Positions 1 through 8,944 of a DNA stretch of 64,000 nt are shown here, in pieces. A program made the position numbers and the translations under genes. This DNA is from Qipengyuania algicida (GTDB taxonomy: Bacteria > Pseudomonadota > Alphaproteobacteria > Sphingomonadales > Sphingomonadaceae): the NCBI RefSeq assembly GCF_009828025.1, contig NZ_WTYA01000014.1, forward strand, positions 1 to 64,000, written 5' to 3'. How positions within the stretch are numbered: position 1 is the first letter of the stretch; each line of letters begins with the position of its first letter. Under the pieces are notes generated by a model. It ran no database searches. It saw only the letters and a list, made by a program, of their open reading frames with translations, and was not told the origin of the DNA.

Positions 1-51
1 CAAATACGGAGCAAGCCACCGCTCCAGATCCGCCTGCCAATCCTCGTCCAT
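1..51 (-). CDS. N-terminus of an IS701-like transposase (partial)
   Basis: The complement reads an ATG at 51-49 followed by MDEDWQADLERWLAPYL and then leaves the window. A GGAGG ribosome site lies at 62-58, six bases before the start. The short W-x-x-x-L-x-R-W-L-x-P pattern is how many IS701/IS4-type transposases (DDE nucleases) begin. Only 17 residues are visible, so the family is a recognition call and not a domain hit. The terminal inverted repeat of the element would be expected between about 60 and 200, but the other end is outside the window, so no repeat can be confirmed. Confidence 0.5.
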   Translation of the reverse strand, partial: MDEDWQADLERWLAPYL

Positions 52-222
52 CGCCAGCCTCCGTCAAAGCTGGCTCTCCATGAATCAGGGAAATCTCTCC
101 TTGGGAATCCCAAAAATCACACTTCTGCCAAAGTAGTGCTAGGCTTTCGTGGCCTCATCGTCGAACTAACCTTCAAGCATATCGGCACTTTGATCTGGCC
201 CTTCAGCGCAACGAACTTGCGA

Positions 223-603
223 TTATAGCACGTCCAAGGGTGGTGCCTCCGCATCAAGATATTGGCGAACGATCTTTAGGTCGTCGATGTGACCTTTCGT
301 CATCCGGTCTAGCGCACGGCGGCCGCCGAAGATCGGCGCCGCATTGGGCTGCTTCACCCAAGCGTCAGCCACGTCCTTGCGCGGCAGCAGCGTGTTGATC
401 GCTCGGTAGATACCAAGGACGTAGGATATCCGCAGGATTGTCTCCGCATCGACGTCCGGACCTCTCTCGTCCTTCCAAGAGCGGAGCGCCTCGCGGTCGG
501 ATTGGCCAAGTATAGCCGCCTCGTCGTCCTCGCTCAGGCCCCATTTCCTCGCGATATTGAAGAACGTACGAAGGCCGGGGCGGGCCAATGGATTTTCTCT
601 CAT
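223..603 (-). CDS. Xre/MbcA/ParS family antitoxin
   Basis: The 126-residue product has a helix-turn-helix-like N-terminal half (about residues 10-60) and a C-terminal toxin-binding half with the family pattern: RISYVLGIYRAINTLLP, then WVKQPN, F-G-G, and a terminal VRQYLDA. These proteins normally neutralise RES-domain (NAD-degrading) toxins and repress their own operon. I chose the ATG at 603 because AAGGA lies eight bases upstream; a GTG at 651 in the same frame has no clear ribosome site. The toxin gene is usually directly downstream, but here only about 170 bases separate the stop from a transposase start, so the partner is not in view. Confidence 0.8.
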   Translation of the reverse strand: MRENPLARPGLRTFFNIARKWGLSEDDEAAILGQSDREALRSWKDERGPDVDAETILRISYVLGIYRAINTLLPRKDVADAWVKQPNAAPIFGGRRALDRMTKGHIDDLKIVRQYLDAEAPPLDVL

Positions 604-680
604 GGCTTCTTTCCTTCTGTCTAGCCAATGGTCAAAATCTTCTGGCGACACTAGTGTCGATTAAGCGTCGTTCACATTCA

Positions 681-1016
681 ATGACAATGTTCAGTTGCCG
701 CCTACTTCAGGTATTAGCTGCGCCATCAGGATCGTATGAGCGCCCATCATACCAGTATGCTGTACGGCGACTCCGGGCAGGCTGCGAGCTTGCGGTGCTG
801 CAAGCGCCGATGCTCGATGGTCTTTCGCTTGATCCTTTCACGCTGGAGGATTTGGGCTTCATCTTCGTTCCTTCGCCATCGCCCGCCGCTTTGCTGAAGA
901 GGGCATCGAAATACCTTTCCCCCAGCGAGACGTACATCTTCATACAGCTTCGGATTCCTCGTCGCAGAAGCAATGCTAAGGCTCGGCAGTTGGATGACAT
1001 TATCGAAATCAAATGA
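681..1016 (+). CDS. hypothetical protein
   Basis: An open frame of 111 codons from ATG 681 (the frame stays open upstream to 588). I do not recognise the family. The product has a plausible amino-acid mix, including a segment LSLDPFTLEDLGFIFVPSPS and a basic C-terminus. It has no clear signal peptide or membrane segment. It diverges from the antitoxin gene and precedes roxA on the same strand. The opposite strand carries an open frame of similar length (707-1012), so the coding assignment is uncertain. Confidence 0.35.
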   Translation: MTMFSCRLLQVLAAPSGSYERPSYQYAVRRLRAGCELAVLQAPMLDGLSLDPFTLEDLGFIFVPSPSPAALLKRASKYLSPSETYIFIQLRIPRRRSNAKARQLDDIIEIK

Positions 1017-1108
1017 ATTGAACGACGTAGCGCCTTCCTGAATCGGCGCGCGGCAAAATCGCGTAAGGATCGGTTGAGTATCTTGCGCGGTTGGCGCTAC
1101 AGGCCAAT

Positions 1109-2254
1109 ATGGATTTCGACACCAGCGCCTTCCTTCGCGACTATTGGCAGAAGAGCCCTTTGTTCATCCGCAACCCTTGGCGGGGTTGGAACAATCCTTT
1201 GACGCCAGATGAGCTGGCCGGGCTGGCCTGTGAACATGGCGTGGAATCGCGGCTTGTGCGCCAGACTGCGCCTCGATCATGGGATTTGACCGATACCCCG
1301 TTGTCCAGCGCCGACTTCGCTGAGGAGGACACGGCGCCCTGGACGCTGCTCGTGCAGGCCGTCGATCATCACATACCCGAAGTTGCCGCATTGCTCGAAC
1401 AGTTCCGTTTTATTCCCAACTGGCGGATCGACGATGTGATGGTCAGTTACGCCAGCGATGGCGGCGGCGTGGGGCCGCATTTCGACCAATACGACGTTTT
1501 TCTGGTGCAGGGTCTCGGGCGGCGGCGCTGGCAGGTGGGCGCACGCTGTGACGAACGCACCGCTCTTCTTCCCCACGATAGATTGCGCCTGCTGGCGGAT
1601 TTTCAGCCGACAGACGAATGGGTACTGGAGGCTGGCGATATTCTGTACCTGCCACCCGGTTTCGCGCACGACGGGGTTGCGCTGGGCGAGGATTGCATGA
1701 CCTATTCGATCGGCTTTCGTGCGCCGTCACGTGCCGAGCTGGTCTCGGGCTGGGCCGATCATGTGATCGACCTGCTCGATGAAGACGACCGTTATTCCGA
1801 TCCTGACCTCACCCCCGCCGCCAATCCGGGCGAAATTGCACCCCAAGCACTCGACAGGCTGCACCATATGGTGACCGAAGCGCTGGCGGACCGCCACAGC
1901 TTCGCGCGCTGGGTTGGCGCTCTGGTCACCGCGCCCAAGTCCGATCTTATCGACTGGAGCCCCATGGAGTCCGTTACGCCGCAGGTAGTAGAGGCCGACC
2001 TGGCCGCAGGCGGGATACTGGAACGCAACCCGGCGTGCCGCTTCGCGCTCATCCGGTCAGGTTCGGAACGCCTGACGCTCTTCGTCGATGGCGATGCCCG
2101 CGATTGCGATGGCGCGGTAGCGCGTTTAGCCGAGCAGTTATGCGATCATGCATCATTGAAGGTCGACCCTGCATGGGCCGGTTCACCTGAAATCGTGGGC
2201 TTGATATGCGATCTTGCCAATAGCGGCAGCGTCGCGATCACGCCCTCCGTCTGA
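1109..2254 (+). CDS. roxA: JmjC-domain ribosomal oxygenase, RoxA/YcfD family
   Basis: This is a Fe(II)/2-oxoglutarate-dependent hydroxylase. Relatives hydroxylate an arginine of ribosomal protein L16 (or a histidine of L27) in the cytoplasm. The cupin fold carries the metal triad H-x-D...H: H124 and D126 in the segment GPHFDQYD, and H187 in LPPGFAHDG. The 381-residue length and the C-terminal winged-helix-like half match the bacterial family. The ATG at 1109 (AGG five bases before it) is preferred; an in-frame TTG at 1091 would add six residues. It converges on the pseudouridine synthase gene with ten bases between the stops. Confidence 0.9.
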   Translation: MDFDTSAFLRDYWQKSPLFIRNPWRGWNNPLTPDELAGLACEHGVESRLVRQTAPRSWDLTDTPLSSADFAEEDTAPWTLLVQAVDHHIPEVAALLEQFRFIPNWRIDDVMVSYASDGGGVGPHFDQYDVFLVQGLGRRRWQVGARCDERTALLPHDRLRLLADFQPTDEWVLEAGDILYLPPGFAHDGVALGEDCMTYSIGFRAPSRAELVSGWADHVIDLLDEDDRYSDPDLTPAANPGEIAPQALDRLHHMVTEALADRHSFARWVGALVTAPKSDLIDWSPMESVTPQVVEADLAAGGILERNPACRFALIRSGSERLTLFVDGDARDCDGAVARLAEQLCDHASLKVDPAWAGSPEIVGLICDLANSGSVAITPSV

Positions 2255-2264
2255 ACGCGAGCGG

Positions 2265-2807
2265 TCAGGTAGCACGCCATGTGCCGGTGGGCAGTCCGTC
2301 GAGCGTCCACTCACCGACTGCCCAGCGTACCAGCCGCAGCGTCGGATGTCCGACCGCCGCCGTCATTCGGCGGACTTGTCGGTTGCGACCTTCGCGAATG
2401 GTGAGGCGCAGCCAGCTGACGGGGATGGATTTGCGCACCCGGATCGGCGGGTGCCGCGGCCAGAGCATGGGGTCGGCGATACGCTCCACCATTGCGGGCA
2501 AGGTCACGCCGTCCTTCAGCCGGACGCCTTCTTGCAGCATGCGTAGCGGCTCTTGCGCTGGTTCGCCCTCCACCTGAACGAGATAGGTCTTGGTGAGCTT
2601 GAAACGAGGGTTGGCGATGCGCGCTTGCAGGCGGCCATCGTTGGTGAGGACCATGAGGCCTTCGCTGTCGAAGTCCAGCCGACCCGCCGGATAATAGCCC
2701 GGTGCATCGACGAGGTCGGCCAGCGTGGGCCGCGGTTCGCCCTGCCGTTCGTCGGTGAACTGGGAAAGCACGCCGTAAGGCTTGTTCAACAGGATGACGC
2801 CGGTCAT
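2265..2807 (-). CDS. 23S rRNA pseudouridine synthase, RluE-like
   Basis: The 180-residue protein is a stand-alone RsuA/RluB/E-type pseudouridine synthase catalytic domain without an S4 RNA-binding domain, as in RluE. It isomerises one uridine in rRNA. The catalytic aspartate is D45 in [11 protein letters not shown]. The family's second signature appears as [14 protein letters not shown] about residues 135-148. The start is the ATG at 2807. The gene ends ten bases from the convergent roxA stop. The target uridine cannot be read from sequence, so RluE is given as the closest family only. Confidence 0.88.
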   Translation of the reverse strand: MTGVILLNKPYGVLSQFTDERQGEPRPTLADLVDAPGYYPAGRLDFDSEGLMVLTNDGRLQARIANPRFKLTKTYLVQVEGEPAQEPLRMLQEGVRLKDGVTLPAMVERIADPMLWPRHPPIRVRKSIPVSWLRLTIREGRNRQVRRMTAAVGHPTLRLVRWAVGEWTLDGLPTGTWRAT

Positions 2808-3061
2808 GCCAGATCTCTTCCGGTCATCACAGCTCCATACGCCAAGGTTCTCTGGTGCCTTAACAGCCTACTCAACCTCAATTCTATCGACAATTTGAAG
2901 TCCCTGCCAAGTCCTTCTCCCTTTTGCGTACGGACAGATCCAAGCATGGACGATCGACGGCTTTTGGGTTTTCCCAATGATTTGAGTGCCCATCACTTTC
3001 ATGTCGGGTGCGCCATTTTGCGGGTGTGACCGGTGCGCTGGCGAATCGTTTGCTCGCCGCC

Positions 3062-3835
3062 TCACCCTCTTCTGGCGCTGTCCAATTCCTCGAAAGTGAC
3101 CGGATAGCCGAGATCATCCGGAATACTTAGCACAGGGCGACCGTCGCGTTGCTCGATGGTTGGGCTTATCGTGCGAATTGGCACGGTTTCAGCCTGCTTG
3201 CGAGCACCTTCGAAGCTCTCGAATTGGGCGAGGCGTTCCAGATTGCGGCGGGTAGGAAAGATGACGTCGATCTCTCCACGATCAGCCCGTCGGAGTGCTT
3301 CGGCAGCGCTGGTCCAGAACAGGCGCGTGTTCTCCGTCGTGTCGACTGCCACGTCGACTGCGCCGGTCCCGAGATCAGACAGATAGAAGCGCGTGTCAAA
3401 AATCCGGGTGTGCTTCATTCCTTTCGGCCACCATCGGGCATAGGGAATCAACGAACCGAGATCCAGCGTCAGCGAGAAGCGTTCAAGCACCGGCGCGAGG
3501 ACACCGTCGGCAACGAGTTGCGCCCGGATCTGGGCGGCTTGGTCGGCGCCGACACGTTGGTGCATACCGACGACCAGCCCGGTTTCCTCGATCGTTTCGC
3601 GGATCGCGGCAATGCGGTGTGCTGCTTCGTCGACCGTCATGGCATCGGCATGATAGGCAGCCATTTCGCGGTCGCCGGGATCGACCCGCCCGCCCGGAAA
3701 CACTGCCATCCCGCCCGCGAATGCCAACTGGCGCGAACGGACGACCATCAGAATTTCGGCTGCGCGCGCAGGATCTGGACGGCGAAAGATGACCAAAGTG
3801 GCGGCAGGAATTGCATTGGCTGGGTCTGTGGACAT
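3062..3835 (-). CDS. Nudix hydrolase
   Basis: A 257-residue Nudix-fold hydrolase of unknown substrate; relatives cleave nucleoside diphosphates linked to another group, such as CoA or NDP-sugars. The Nudix box is visible as GGRVDPGD... followed, after an insertion of about 20 residues, by RETIEETGL, so the spacing between the first glycine and the REx2EE core is longer than in the classic 23-residue box. That insertion is common in the CoA-pyrophosphatase/NUDT19-like branch. The open frame extends upstream to 4033, but MSTDPANAIPAATLVIFRRP at 3835 is the natural start. Confidence 0.85.
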   Translation of the reverse strand: MSTDPANAIPAATLVIFRRPDPARAAEILMVVRSRQLAFAGGMAVFPGGRVDPGDREMAAYHADAMTVDEAAHRIAAIRETIEETGLVVGMHQRVGADQAAQIRAQLVADGVLAPVLERFSLTLDLGSLIPYARWWPKGMKHTRIFDTRFYLSDLGTGAVDVAVDTTENTRLFWTSAAEALRRADRGEIDVIFPTRRNLERLAQFESFEGARKQAETVPIRTISPTIEQRDGRPVLSIPDDLGYPVTFEELDSARRG

Positions 3836-4020
3836 TATGACGTGTGTGCATGGCCTGTCCGCACTTGCCAAGTATCTTCGTGGCATTCGCCTGTCGGGAA
3901 ATTTGACACATGGTGCCAGACATCCTGCTGCGTTAACCATTGAGATGCCAGCGATTGTGCGATTTGTTGAGTTTGGCACGCACCGTGCATTGTTTTCCAT
4001 GTCTCTCGAGGTCTTCGAAT

Positions 4021-4053
4021 GAGGCGGAACCACTGGTCTCCCGGTTCCGCCTC
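4021..4053. repeat. perfect 11-bp inverted repeat
   Basis: GAGGCGGAACC at 4021-4031 is followed by its exact complement at 4043-4053, leaving an 11-base loop. It lies in the 325-base gap (3836-4160) between the Nudix gene and grxD, about 40 bases from the grxD terminator. There is no T-run on either side, so it is not a standard intrinsic terminator. It could be a second RNA-stabilising hairpin or a protein site. I see no gene in the rest of this gap. Confidence 0.6.
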
Positions 4054-4095
4054 TCCGATCTCCCGCTTCGTTCCCCCGGATGAAGCTCTAAACGG

Positions 4096-4130
4096 AAAAG
4101 CCGCCCACGACCCGGGGCGGCTTTTCTTTT
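4096..4130 (-). terminator. intrinsic terminator of bolA-grxD
   Basis: AAAAGCCGCCC at 4096-4106 pairs exactly with GGGCGGCTTTT at 4115-4125 across an eight-base loop. The stem is flanked by A- and T-runs on both sides, so it could stop transcription in both directions. It begins about 30 bases after the grxD stop on the minus strand, which makes it the likely end of that transcript. Confidence 0.85.
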
Positions 4131-4160
4131 TCAATGAGCACAAACTCGGCGCGATGCAGT

Positions 4161-4493
4161 TCAGCTTTCAGCTTTGGCGACCTGCTTCTCAGTCATCATT
4201 TCCTGCAGCTCACCGGCTTCGAACATTTCCATCATGATGTCACTGCCGCCGACGAATTCGCCCTTCACATAGAGTTGCGGGATGGTTGGCCAGTCGGAGT
4301 AGCTCTTGATGCCCTGGCGGATGTCCATGTCCTGCAGCACGTCGACGCTGTCGTAGGCGACGCCGCAATGGTCGAGGATCGCCACCGCACGGCTGGAAAA
4401 GCCGCATTGCGGGAACAGCGGCGTTCCCTTCATGAACAGGACGACATCATTGGCTTTGACGATGTCGGAAATGCGCGTCTTAACGTCGGACAT
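4161..4493 (-). CDS. grxD: monothiol glutaredoxin, Grx4 type
   Basis: A 110-residue single-domain monothiol glutaredoxin. The CGFS active site is at residues 30-33 (PQCGFSS), and the cis-proline/glutathione-binding region reads WPTIPQLYV with a following GGSDI. Members of this class bind a [2Fe-2S] cluster with glutathione and pass it to apoproteins, often as a heterodimer with BolA. The upstream bolA gene 40 bases away on the same strand supports that role. The ATG at 4493 gives the usual family length. Confidence 0.95.
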   Translation of the reverse strand: MSDVKTRISDIVKANDVVLFMKGTPLFPQCGFSSRAVAILDHCGVAYDSVDVLQDMDIRQGIKSYSDWPTIPQLYVKGEFVGGSDIMMEMFEAGELQEMMTEKQVAKAES

Positions 4494-4532
4494 GGCGACC
4501 GATCCTTGTCTGCTGGAATATCTTCGTGAGTG

Positions 4533-4766
4533 TCAGGTGGGTGCTTGGGTAGTCAGTTGCAAGGCGTGCAGCTCGCCGCCCATGCGCCCGCCGAGTGCGG
4601 AGTAGACGAGCTTGTGTTGCTGCACCCGGTTCTTGCCCGCAAACTGCGGCGCCTCGACATGCGCCGCGTAATGATCACCATCTCCGGCGAGATCGCGAAT
4701 CGTTACCGTGGCACCGGGCAATGCCTCGACGATAAGTCGTTCGATTTCCTGCGCCTGCATCGCCAT
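4533..4766 (-). CDS. BolA family protein
   Basis: A 77-residue BolA/IbaG-like protein with the class II KH-like fold: an N-terminal helix (AQEIERLIVEALPGATVTI), the central beta strand, and the C-terminal RVQQHKLVYSALGGRMGGELHAL, whose invariant histidine is the likely cluster ligand when paired with a CGFS glutaredoxin. It sits between the DUF1476 gene (four bases upstream) and grxD, and is probably co-transcribed with both. It is called BolA by family; whether it is BolA1 or the IbaG type is not decided. Confidence 0.93.
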   Translation of the reverse strand: MAMQAQEIERLIVEALPGATVTIRDLAGDGDHYAAHVEAPQFAGKNRVQQHKLVYSALGGRMGGELHALQLTTQAPT

Positions 4767-4770
4767 GGGA

Positions 4771-5097
4771 TCAGGACTGATCGGTCATGAACTGGCGACG
4801 GGCTTCTACAGTGTAGAACTCCAGCTTGGCGCGAATCTCGCTTTCCGGAACATCGCAACCCGCTTGGGTCAGATCGCCGAACACCTTCCGGATCACATCC
4901 TCGTGACCGGCTTCTTCGAAATCGGCCTGGACGACGGATTTCTTGTAGGCGTCGGCTTCTTCGTCGGTCAGATTCATGAGCCCGGCGGCCCATTCGCCGA
5001 GCAGGCGATTGCAGCGTGCGGCAATCTTGAAGCTGTTTTCCTCGTCGAACGCGAATTTCGCTTCTTCGCCGCGCTCACGGTCCCTGAAATTGGTCAT
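4771..5097 (-). CDS. DUF1476 protein, F1-ATPase inhibitor zeta subunit
   Basis: A 108-residue helical protein starting MTNFRDRERGEEAKFAFDEE, the hallmark N-terminus of the alphaproteobacterial zeta subunit. In Paracoccus this protein blocks ATP hydrolysis by the F1Fo-ATPase through its N-terminal segment while leaving synthesis intact. The body is a four-helix bundle (RNRLLGEWAA, EADAYKKSVV, GHEDVIRKVF and the last helix). It is four bases upstream of bolA, so the three minus-strand genes look like one operon. The family assignment is strong; the inhibitory activity is known only for relatives. Confidence 0.92.
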   Translation of the reverse strand: MTNFRDRERGEEAKFAFDEENSFKIAARCNRLLGEWAAGLMNLTDEEADAYKKSVVQADFEEAGHEDVIRKVFGDLTQAGCDVPESEIRAKLEFYTVEARRQFMTDQS

Positions 5098-5193
5098 CGC
5101 TTATCCTTTGTGTCGCCCGGATTGCTCCGGCGCTGGCAGTTGGCATCCGAGATAATGCCGAGGGCAGGGCGCATCAAGCGTGCAAAATCCCGC

Positions 5194-6192
5194 TTACGCC
5201 ATTGTCACGACGAGTTTGCCGATCGCACCGCGATCTTCCAGTTTGGCAATGGCTTCATGCGCGCGTTCGATCGGGTAGGTTTCGCTGACCAGCGGGCTGA
5301 TCTTGCCATCGCGCCATAGTGCGAACAATTCGTCGATATTCGCCGCATTGCGTTTGGGCTCGCGTGCCGTGAACGCGCCCCAGAACACGCCGCGAATATC
5401 GCAGCTCTTGAGCAACGTCAGATTGAGCGGCATCCTGGCGATCCCGGCGGGAAAGCCGATCACGAGGAAGCGACCTTCCCAGGCGATCGAGCGGAGCGCA
5501 GGTTCGGAATAATCGCCCCCGACAATATCATAGACGATGTCCGCACCGTCGGGGCCGACGGCATCTTTGAACTGCTGTGCCACCGCCTTTGAGGTGTCCT
5601 TGTCGAACGGAGCGCGTGGATAGATCACCACCTCATCCGCGCCGGCCTTGCGTGCGGCCTCGCCCTTTTCCTCGCTCGATACCCCCGCTACCACGCGGCA
5701 GCCATAGGCCTTGGCCAGTTCGACCGCCGACAGGCCTACGCCCCCCGCAGCGCCCAGCACCAGCACGGTTTCGCCAGCCTTGATGTCGCCGCGATCCTTC
5801 AGCGCGTGGATTGTGGTTCCATAGGTCATGAGCAGCGCTGAGGCTTCGACCAGATCGATACCCTCAGGTACGCGGAACAGGCGCGGTGCGGCGACCACGA
5901 CCTTCTCCTGCAAGCCGCCGTTGCCGACGCCAGCAATGACCCTGTCGCCGACGTTCCAGCCGGTGACGCCTTCGCCCAGCGCCTCGATCGTGCCGGAAAT
6001 CTCGCCACCTGGCGCGAACGGACGCGGCGGTTTGAACTGATAGAGGTCGCGGATGATCAGCGTGTCGGGAAAATTGATTGCGCAGGCGGCGACCTTGACC
6101 AGCACCTCACCCTTACCGGGGGCAGGTGCCGCGATTTCCTCGACGACCAGTGTTTCCGGCCCTCCGACCTCTTTCGACAAAACGGCTTTCAT
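5194..6192 (-). CDS. NADPH:quinone oxidoreductase family protein (zinc-free MDR)
   Basis: A 332-residue medium-chain reductase/dehydrogenase. The N-terminal GroES-like half includes [16 protein letters not shown] and [15 protein letters not shown]. The nucleotide-binding motif is [20 protein letters not shown] (about residues 143-162), and there is no structural-zinc cysteine cluster, which points to the quinone oxidoreductase/QorA-like branch. The start overlaps the leuD stop by four bases (ATGA), so translation is probably coupled to the leucine operon, although no step of leucine synthesis needs such an enzyme. The substrate is not known. Confidence 0.88.
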   Translation of the reverse strand: MKAVLSKEVGGPETLVVEEIAAPAPGKGEVLVKVAACAINFPDTLIIRDLYQFKPPRPFAPGGEISGTIEALGEGVTGWNVGDRVIAGVGNGGLQEKVVVAAPRLFRVPEGIDLVEASALLMTYGTTIHALKDRGDIKAGETVLVLGAAGGVGLSAVELAKAYGCRVVAGVSSEEKGEAARKAGADEVVIYPRAPFDKDTSKAVAQQFKDAVGPDGADIVYDIVGGDYSEPALRSIAWEGRFLVIGFPAGIARMPLNLTLLKSCDIRGVFWGAFTAREPKRNAANIDELFALWRDGKISPLVSETYPIERAHEAIAKLEDRGAIGKLVVTMA

Positions 6193-6791
6193 GCGGCTCT
6201 CTCCCGGTTCGTATCCAGCCAGGGCAGAGCCCCGGCGCGGTTATTTTCGTATTTTTCGATAGCATCGCCGCTCGCGAGGGTCAGGCCGATCTCGTCGGTC
6301 CCATCAAGCAGGCAGGCCTTACGGAACGGATCGATGTCGAAATGGAAGCGGTCTTGAAACTGGGTGGTCACGCTCTGTGCGCCGAGGTCGATGGCGATGG
6401 GATCGGTTTGCGCGACTTCCAGCAGCCGGTCGATCGCTTCTTGCGGCAGTTCGACGGTCAAAATGCCGTTTTTGAAAGCATTGCCGGAGAAGATGTCCGA
6501 GAAGCTCGGTGCGATGACCGCCTTGATTCCCAGATCTGTGAGTGCCCATGCGGCGTGTTCGCGGCTCGATCCGCAGCCGAAGTTGTCGCCGGTGATGAGG
6601 ATGCTGGCGCCTGCGAATTCCGGATCGTCGAACACGTTGCCGGGCTTGGCGCGAACGGTTTCGAACGCCCCCTTGCCGAGGCCATCGCGGGTGACGGTCT
6701 TGAGCCAGTGCGCGGGGATGATGACGTCCGTATCGACATTCGCGGCGCCGAAAGGAATCGCGCGTCCCTCTATGGTATCGACCGGCTGCAT
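6189..6791 (-). CDS. leuD: 3-isopropylmalate dehydratase small subunit
   Basis: The swivel subunit of isopropylmalate isomerase (leucine synthesis, 2- to 3-isopropylmalate). Clear family signatures are [17 protein letters not shown] near the start and [17 protein letters not shown] near residue 75, the aconitase-type substrate loop. At 200 residues it has the normal length. Its ATG shares one base with the stop of the small membrane gene upstream (TGATG), and its stop overlaps the next gene. With leuC two genes upstream, this is a leuCD operon with an insertion. Confidence 0.96.
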   Translation of the reverse strand: MQPVDTIEGRAIPFGAANVDTDVIIPAHWLKTVTRDGLGKGAFETVRAKPGNVFDDPEFAGASILITGDNFGCGSSREHAAWALTDLGIKAVIAPSFSDIFSGNAFKNGILTVELPQEAIDRLLEVAQTDPIAIDLGAQSVTTQFQDRFHFDIDPFRKACLLDGTDEIGLTLASGDAIEKYENNRAGALPWLDTNRERAA

Positions 6792-6949
6792 CAGTCGGTT
6801 TCGGGCGGTTCGCCCGAGGGGACCTTGCCCGGTGCGGCGGGCTTGTTCTTTCGCTCCTTGCGCTTGCCCGCATAGAGCATGGCTGCGGCCACTGCGGCCG
6901 ATCCGATTGCGCCTGCCAGTGCGGCGGCGGCTTTTCCCTTGTTGGTCAT
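6791..6949 (-). CDS. small membrane protein between leuC and leuD
   Basis: A 52-residue protein with one hydrophobic segment ([21 protein letters not shown]) followed by a basic stretch GKRKERKNK and a proline/glycine-rich acidic tail. I start it at the ATG of MTNKGK (6949); an in-frame ATG at 6985 would add 12 residues. It ends one base into leuD. I do not recognise a family. The position within leuCD, with coupled translation, suggests co-expression, but there is no evidence that it takes part in leucine synthesis. Confidence 0.7.
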   Translation of the reverse strand: MTNKGKAAAALAGAIGSAAVAAAMLYAGKRKERKNKPAAPGKVPSGEPPETD

Positions 6950-7004
6950 GCCTTTTCCAATGCGGTTGCAGGACAATCGTTGCAAGCCCGATGTCCCATT
7001 GTTT

Positions 7005-8438
7005 TCACCGCAGCAGTTCGCGCACGTCTGTCAGACGTCCGGTAACGGCAGCGGCTGCGGCCATGGCGGGGCTCATCAGATGCGTCCTTGCGCCGGGGCC
7101 CTGCCGACCGACGAAATTGCGGTTGGAGGTGGAGGCGCAGCGCTCGCCCGCGGGCACTTTGTCCGGGTTCATCGCAAGGCAGGCGGAACAGCCCGGTTCG
7201 CGCCATTCAAAGCCTGCCTCGATGAAAATCCGGTCGAGCCCTTCGGCTTCCGCCTGACGCTTGACCAGCCCCGATCCGGGTACGGCGATGGCCCAGCGAA
7301 CATTCGCGGCCTTCTTGCGGCCCCTGAGCACTTCCGAAGCTGCCCGCAGATCTTCGATGCGGCTGTTGGTGCAACTGCCAATGAAGATATTCTCGACTGC
7401 GATTTCGGCCAGCGGTGTGCCGGGTTCCAGGCCCATGTAATCGAGACTGTTGGCGGCGGCTGTGCGCTTGGCAGGATCGGCAAAGCTGTCGGGGAAGGGC
7501 ACGCTGGCGCCGATGGCGGCGACGTCCTCTGGGCTTGTCCCCCAGGTGACGGTAGGCTCTACGTCGTTCGCGTCGATTACCACCGACTTGTCGAATTGCG
7601 CACCGGGATCGGTTGCCAGGCTGCGCCACCAGTCCACTGCGCGGTCCCATTCACTGCCATTCGGTGCGAAGGGGCGGCCTTCGAGCCAGTCAAATACCTT
7701 GTCGTCGGGCGCGATCAGGCCGGCGCGTGCGCCACCCTCGATGCTCATGTTGCATACGGTCAGCCGACCTTCGATACTCATCCGTTCGAACACCGGCCCG
7801 CGATATTCGATCACATGGCCAGTGCCTCCAGCGGTGCCGATCACGCCGATGATGTGAAGGATAAGGTCTTTGGGCGTGATGCCGGGACCAAGTTCGCTCT
7901 CGACCCGCACCTCCATGCTTTTGGACGGCTTGAGCAGCAACGTCTGCGTCGCCAGCACATGCTCGACCTCGCTGGTCCCGATGCCGAAGGCGAGCGCGCC
8001 AATCCCGCCATGCGCGGCGGTGTGGCTGTCACCGCAGACGATGGTGGTGCCGGGCAGCGAGAAACCCTGTTCCGGACCGACGACATGGACAATACCCTGC
8101 TCGGGTGCATTGGCGTCGATGTATTCGATCCCGAACTCTGCGGTGTTGCGTTCGAGCGCCGCGAGCTGCTGCGCGCTCTGCGGGTCCGCAATGGGGATCG
8201 GCGTGCCATCGGCGGCGAGGCGCGGCGTAGTCGGCAGGTTGTGATCGGGCACCGCCAGCGTCAGGTCGGGCCGACGGACCTTCCGCCCGGCCACACGCAG
8301 GCCGTCGAAGGCCTGCGGGCTGGTCACCTCATGGACGAGGTGACGGTCGATATAGACGATGCAGGTGCCGTCCGGGCGGCGATCCACGACATGTGCGTCC
8401 CAGATTTTTTCATACAATGTGCGGGGGCGACTGGCCAT
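7005..8438 (-). CDS. leuC: 3-isopropylmalate dehydratase large subunit
   Basis: The catalytic [4Fe-4S] subunit of isopropylmalate isomerase, 477 residues. The three cluster cysteines are C356 (FIGSCTNSR), C417 and C420 ([11 protein letters not shown]). It also shows the family segments [12 protein letters not shown] near residue 135 and [15 protein letters not shown] near 232. The start is the ATG at 8438. It lies 55 bases upstream of the small membrane gene and forms a functional pair with LeuD in the cytoplasm. leuB and leuA are not in the window. Confidence 0.97.
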   Translation of the reverse strand: MASRPRTLYEKIWDAHVVDRRPDGTCIVYIDRHLVHEVTSPQAFDGLRVAGRKVRRPDLTLAVPDHNLPTTPRLAADGTPIPIADPQSAQQLAALERNTAEFGIEYIDANAPEQGIVHVVGPEQGFSLPGTTIVCGDSHTAAHGGIGALAFGIGTSEVEHVLATQTLLLKPSKSMEVRVESELGPGITPKDLILHIIGVIGTAGGTGHVIEYRGPVFERMSIEGRLTVCNMSIEGGARAGLIAPDDKVFDWLEGRPFAPNGSEWDRAVDWWRSLATDPGAQFDKSVVIDANDVEPTVTWGTSPEDVAAIGASVPFPDSFADPAKRTAAANSLDYMGLEPGTPLAEIAVENIFIGSCTNSRIEDLRAASEVLRGRKKAANVRWAIAVPGSGLVKRQAEAEGLDRIFIEAGFEWREPGCSACLAMNPDKVPAGERCASTSNRNFVGRQGPGARTHLMSPAMAAAAAVTGRLTDVRELLR

Positions 8439-8501
8439 GGCATTGGGCTAGGCTGGCCGCCCCCGTAGGGCAAGATGGGAAAACTTGGCTAAGCTCAAGG
8501 C

Positions 8502-8864
8502 CTAGCGACGGTAGCCTCGATTCCGATCATAGCGATGATCGTTGCGATCGATCAGTTGACGGCTCAACTTGTTGTGCACTCGGTCGATCTGTCGGTTGAG
8601 CGTGTTGAGCTCACCGCGCGAGAAGCCGCCGCGAGCATAGATACGCCATGTACGGTCGAGCTGGCGAACCTGTTGGTTGAGCATCCGTGCTTCTCGATTG
8701 GTGATCTGGTGACGGACCTGGGCGCGATCGACCTGCCGGTCGAGCTGGTTGATTTCAGCTTTTAGCCTGCCGCCATTGGCAAAGGTCGCGGCCGAGGCGG
8801 GAACTGCACCGACCGCCAGCGAGGCGACGAGAGCAGCGGCGAGGGGGAGTTTCCAGCGGTTCAT
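8502..8864 (-). CDS. secreted protein of unknown function
   Basis: A 120-residue protein with a clear signal peptide: MNRWK, a hydrophobic core, and a cleavage site after VPASA near residue 25. The mature part is helical and very rich in Arg, Asn, Gln and Asp (LDRQVDRAQVRHQI, LNRQIDRVHNKLSRQL), ending in a DRNDHRYDRNRGYRR tail. Two heptad-like blocks suggest a short antiparallel coiled coil in the periplasm. The composition resembles other small secreted proteins of sphingomonads; no function can be given. It diverges from the thioesterase gene across about 200 bases. Confidence 0.8.
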   Translation of the reverse strand: MNRWKLPLAAALVASLAVGAVPASAATFANGGRLKAEINQLDRQVDRAQVRHQITNREARMLNQQVRQLDRTWRIYARGGFSRGELNTLNRQIDRVHNKLSRQLIDRNDHRYDRNRGYRR

Positions 8865-8944
8865 TGTTCGGTTCCTTTAAAAGCGACCCGGTGGGCCGGT
8901 CGTTTTGGTTTAGGCCGAGTTTTATGAACGGCAGTGATATTCCA

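Noticed and set aside
6879-8468. 529-codon open frame opposite leuC
   Set aside because: LeuC with its three cluster cysteines is the real product on the minus strand.
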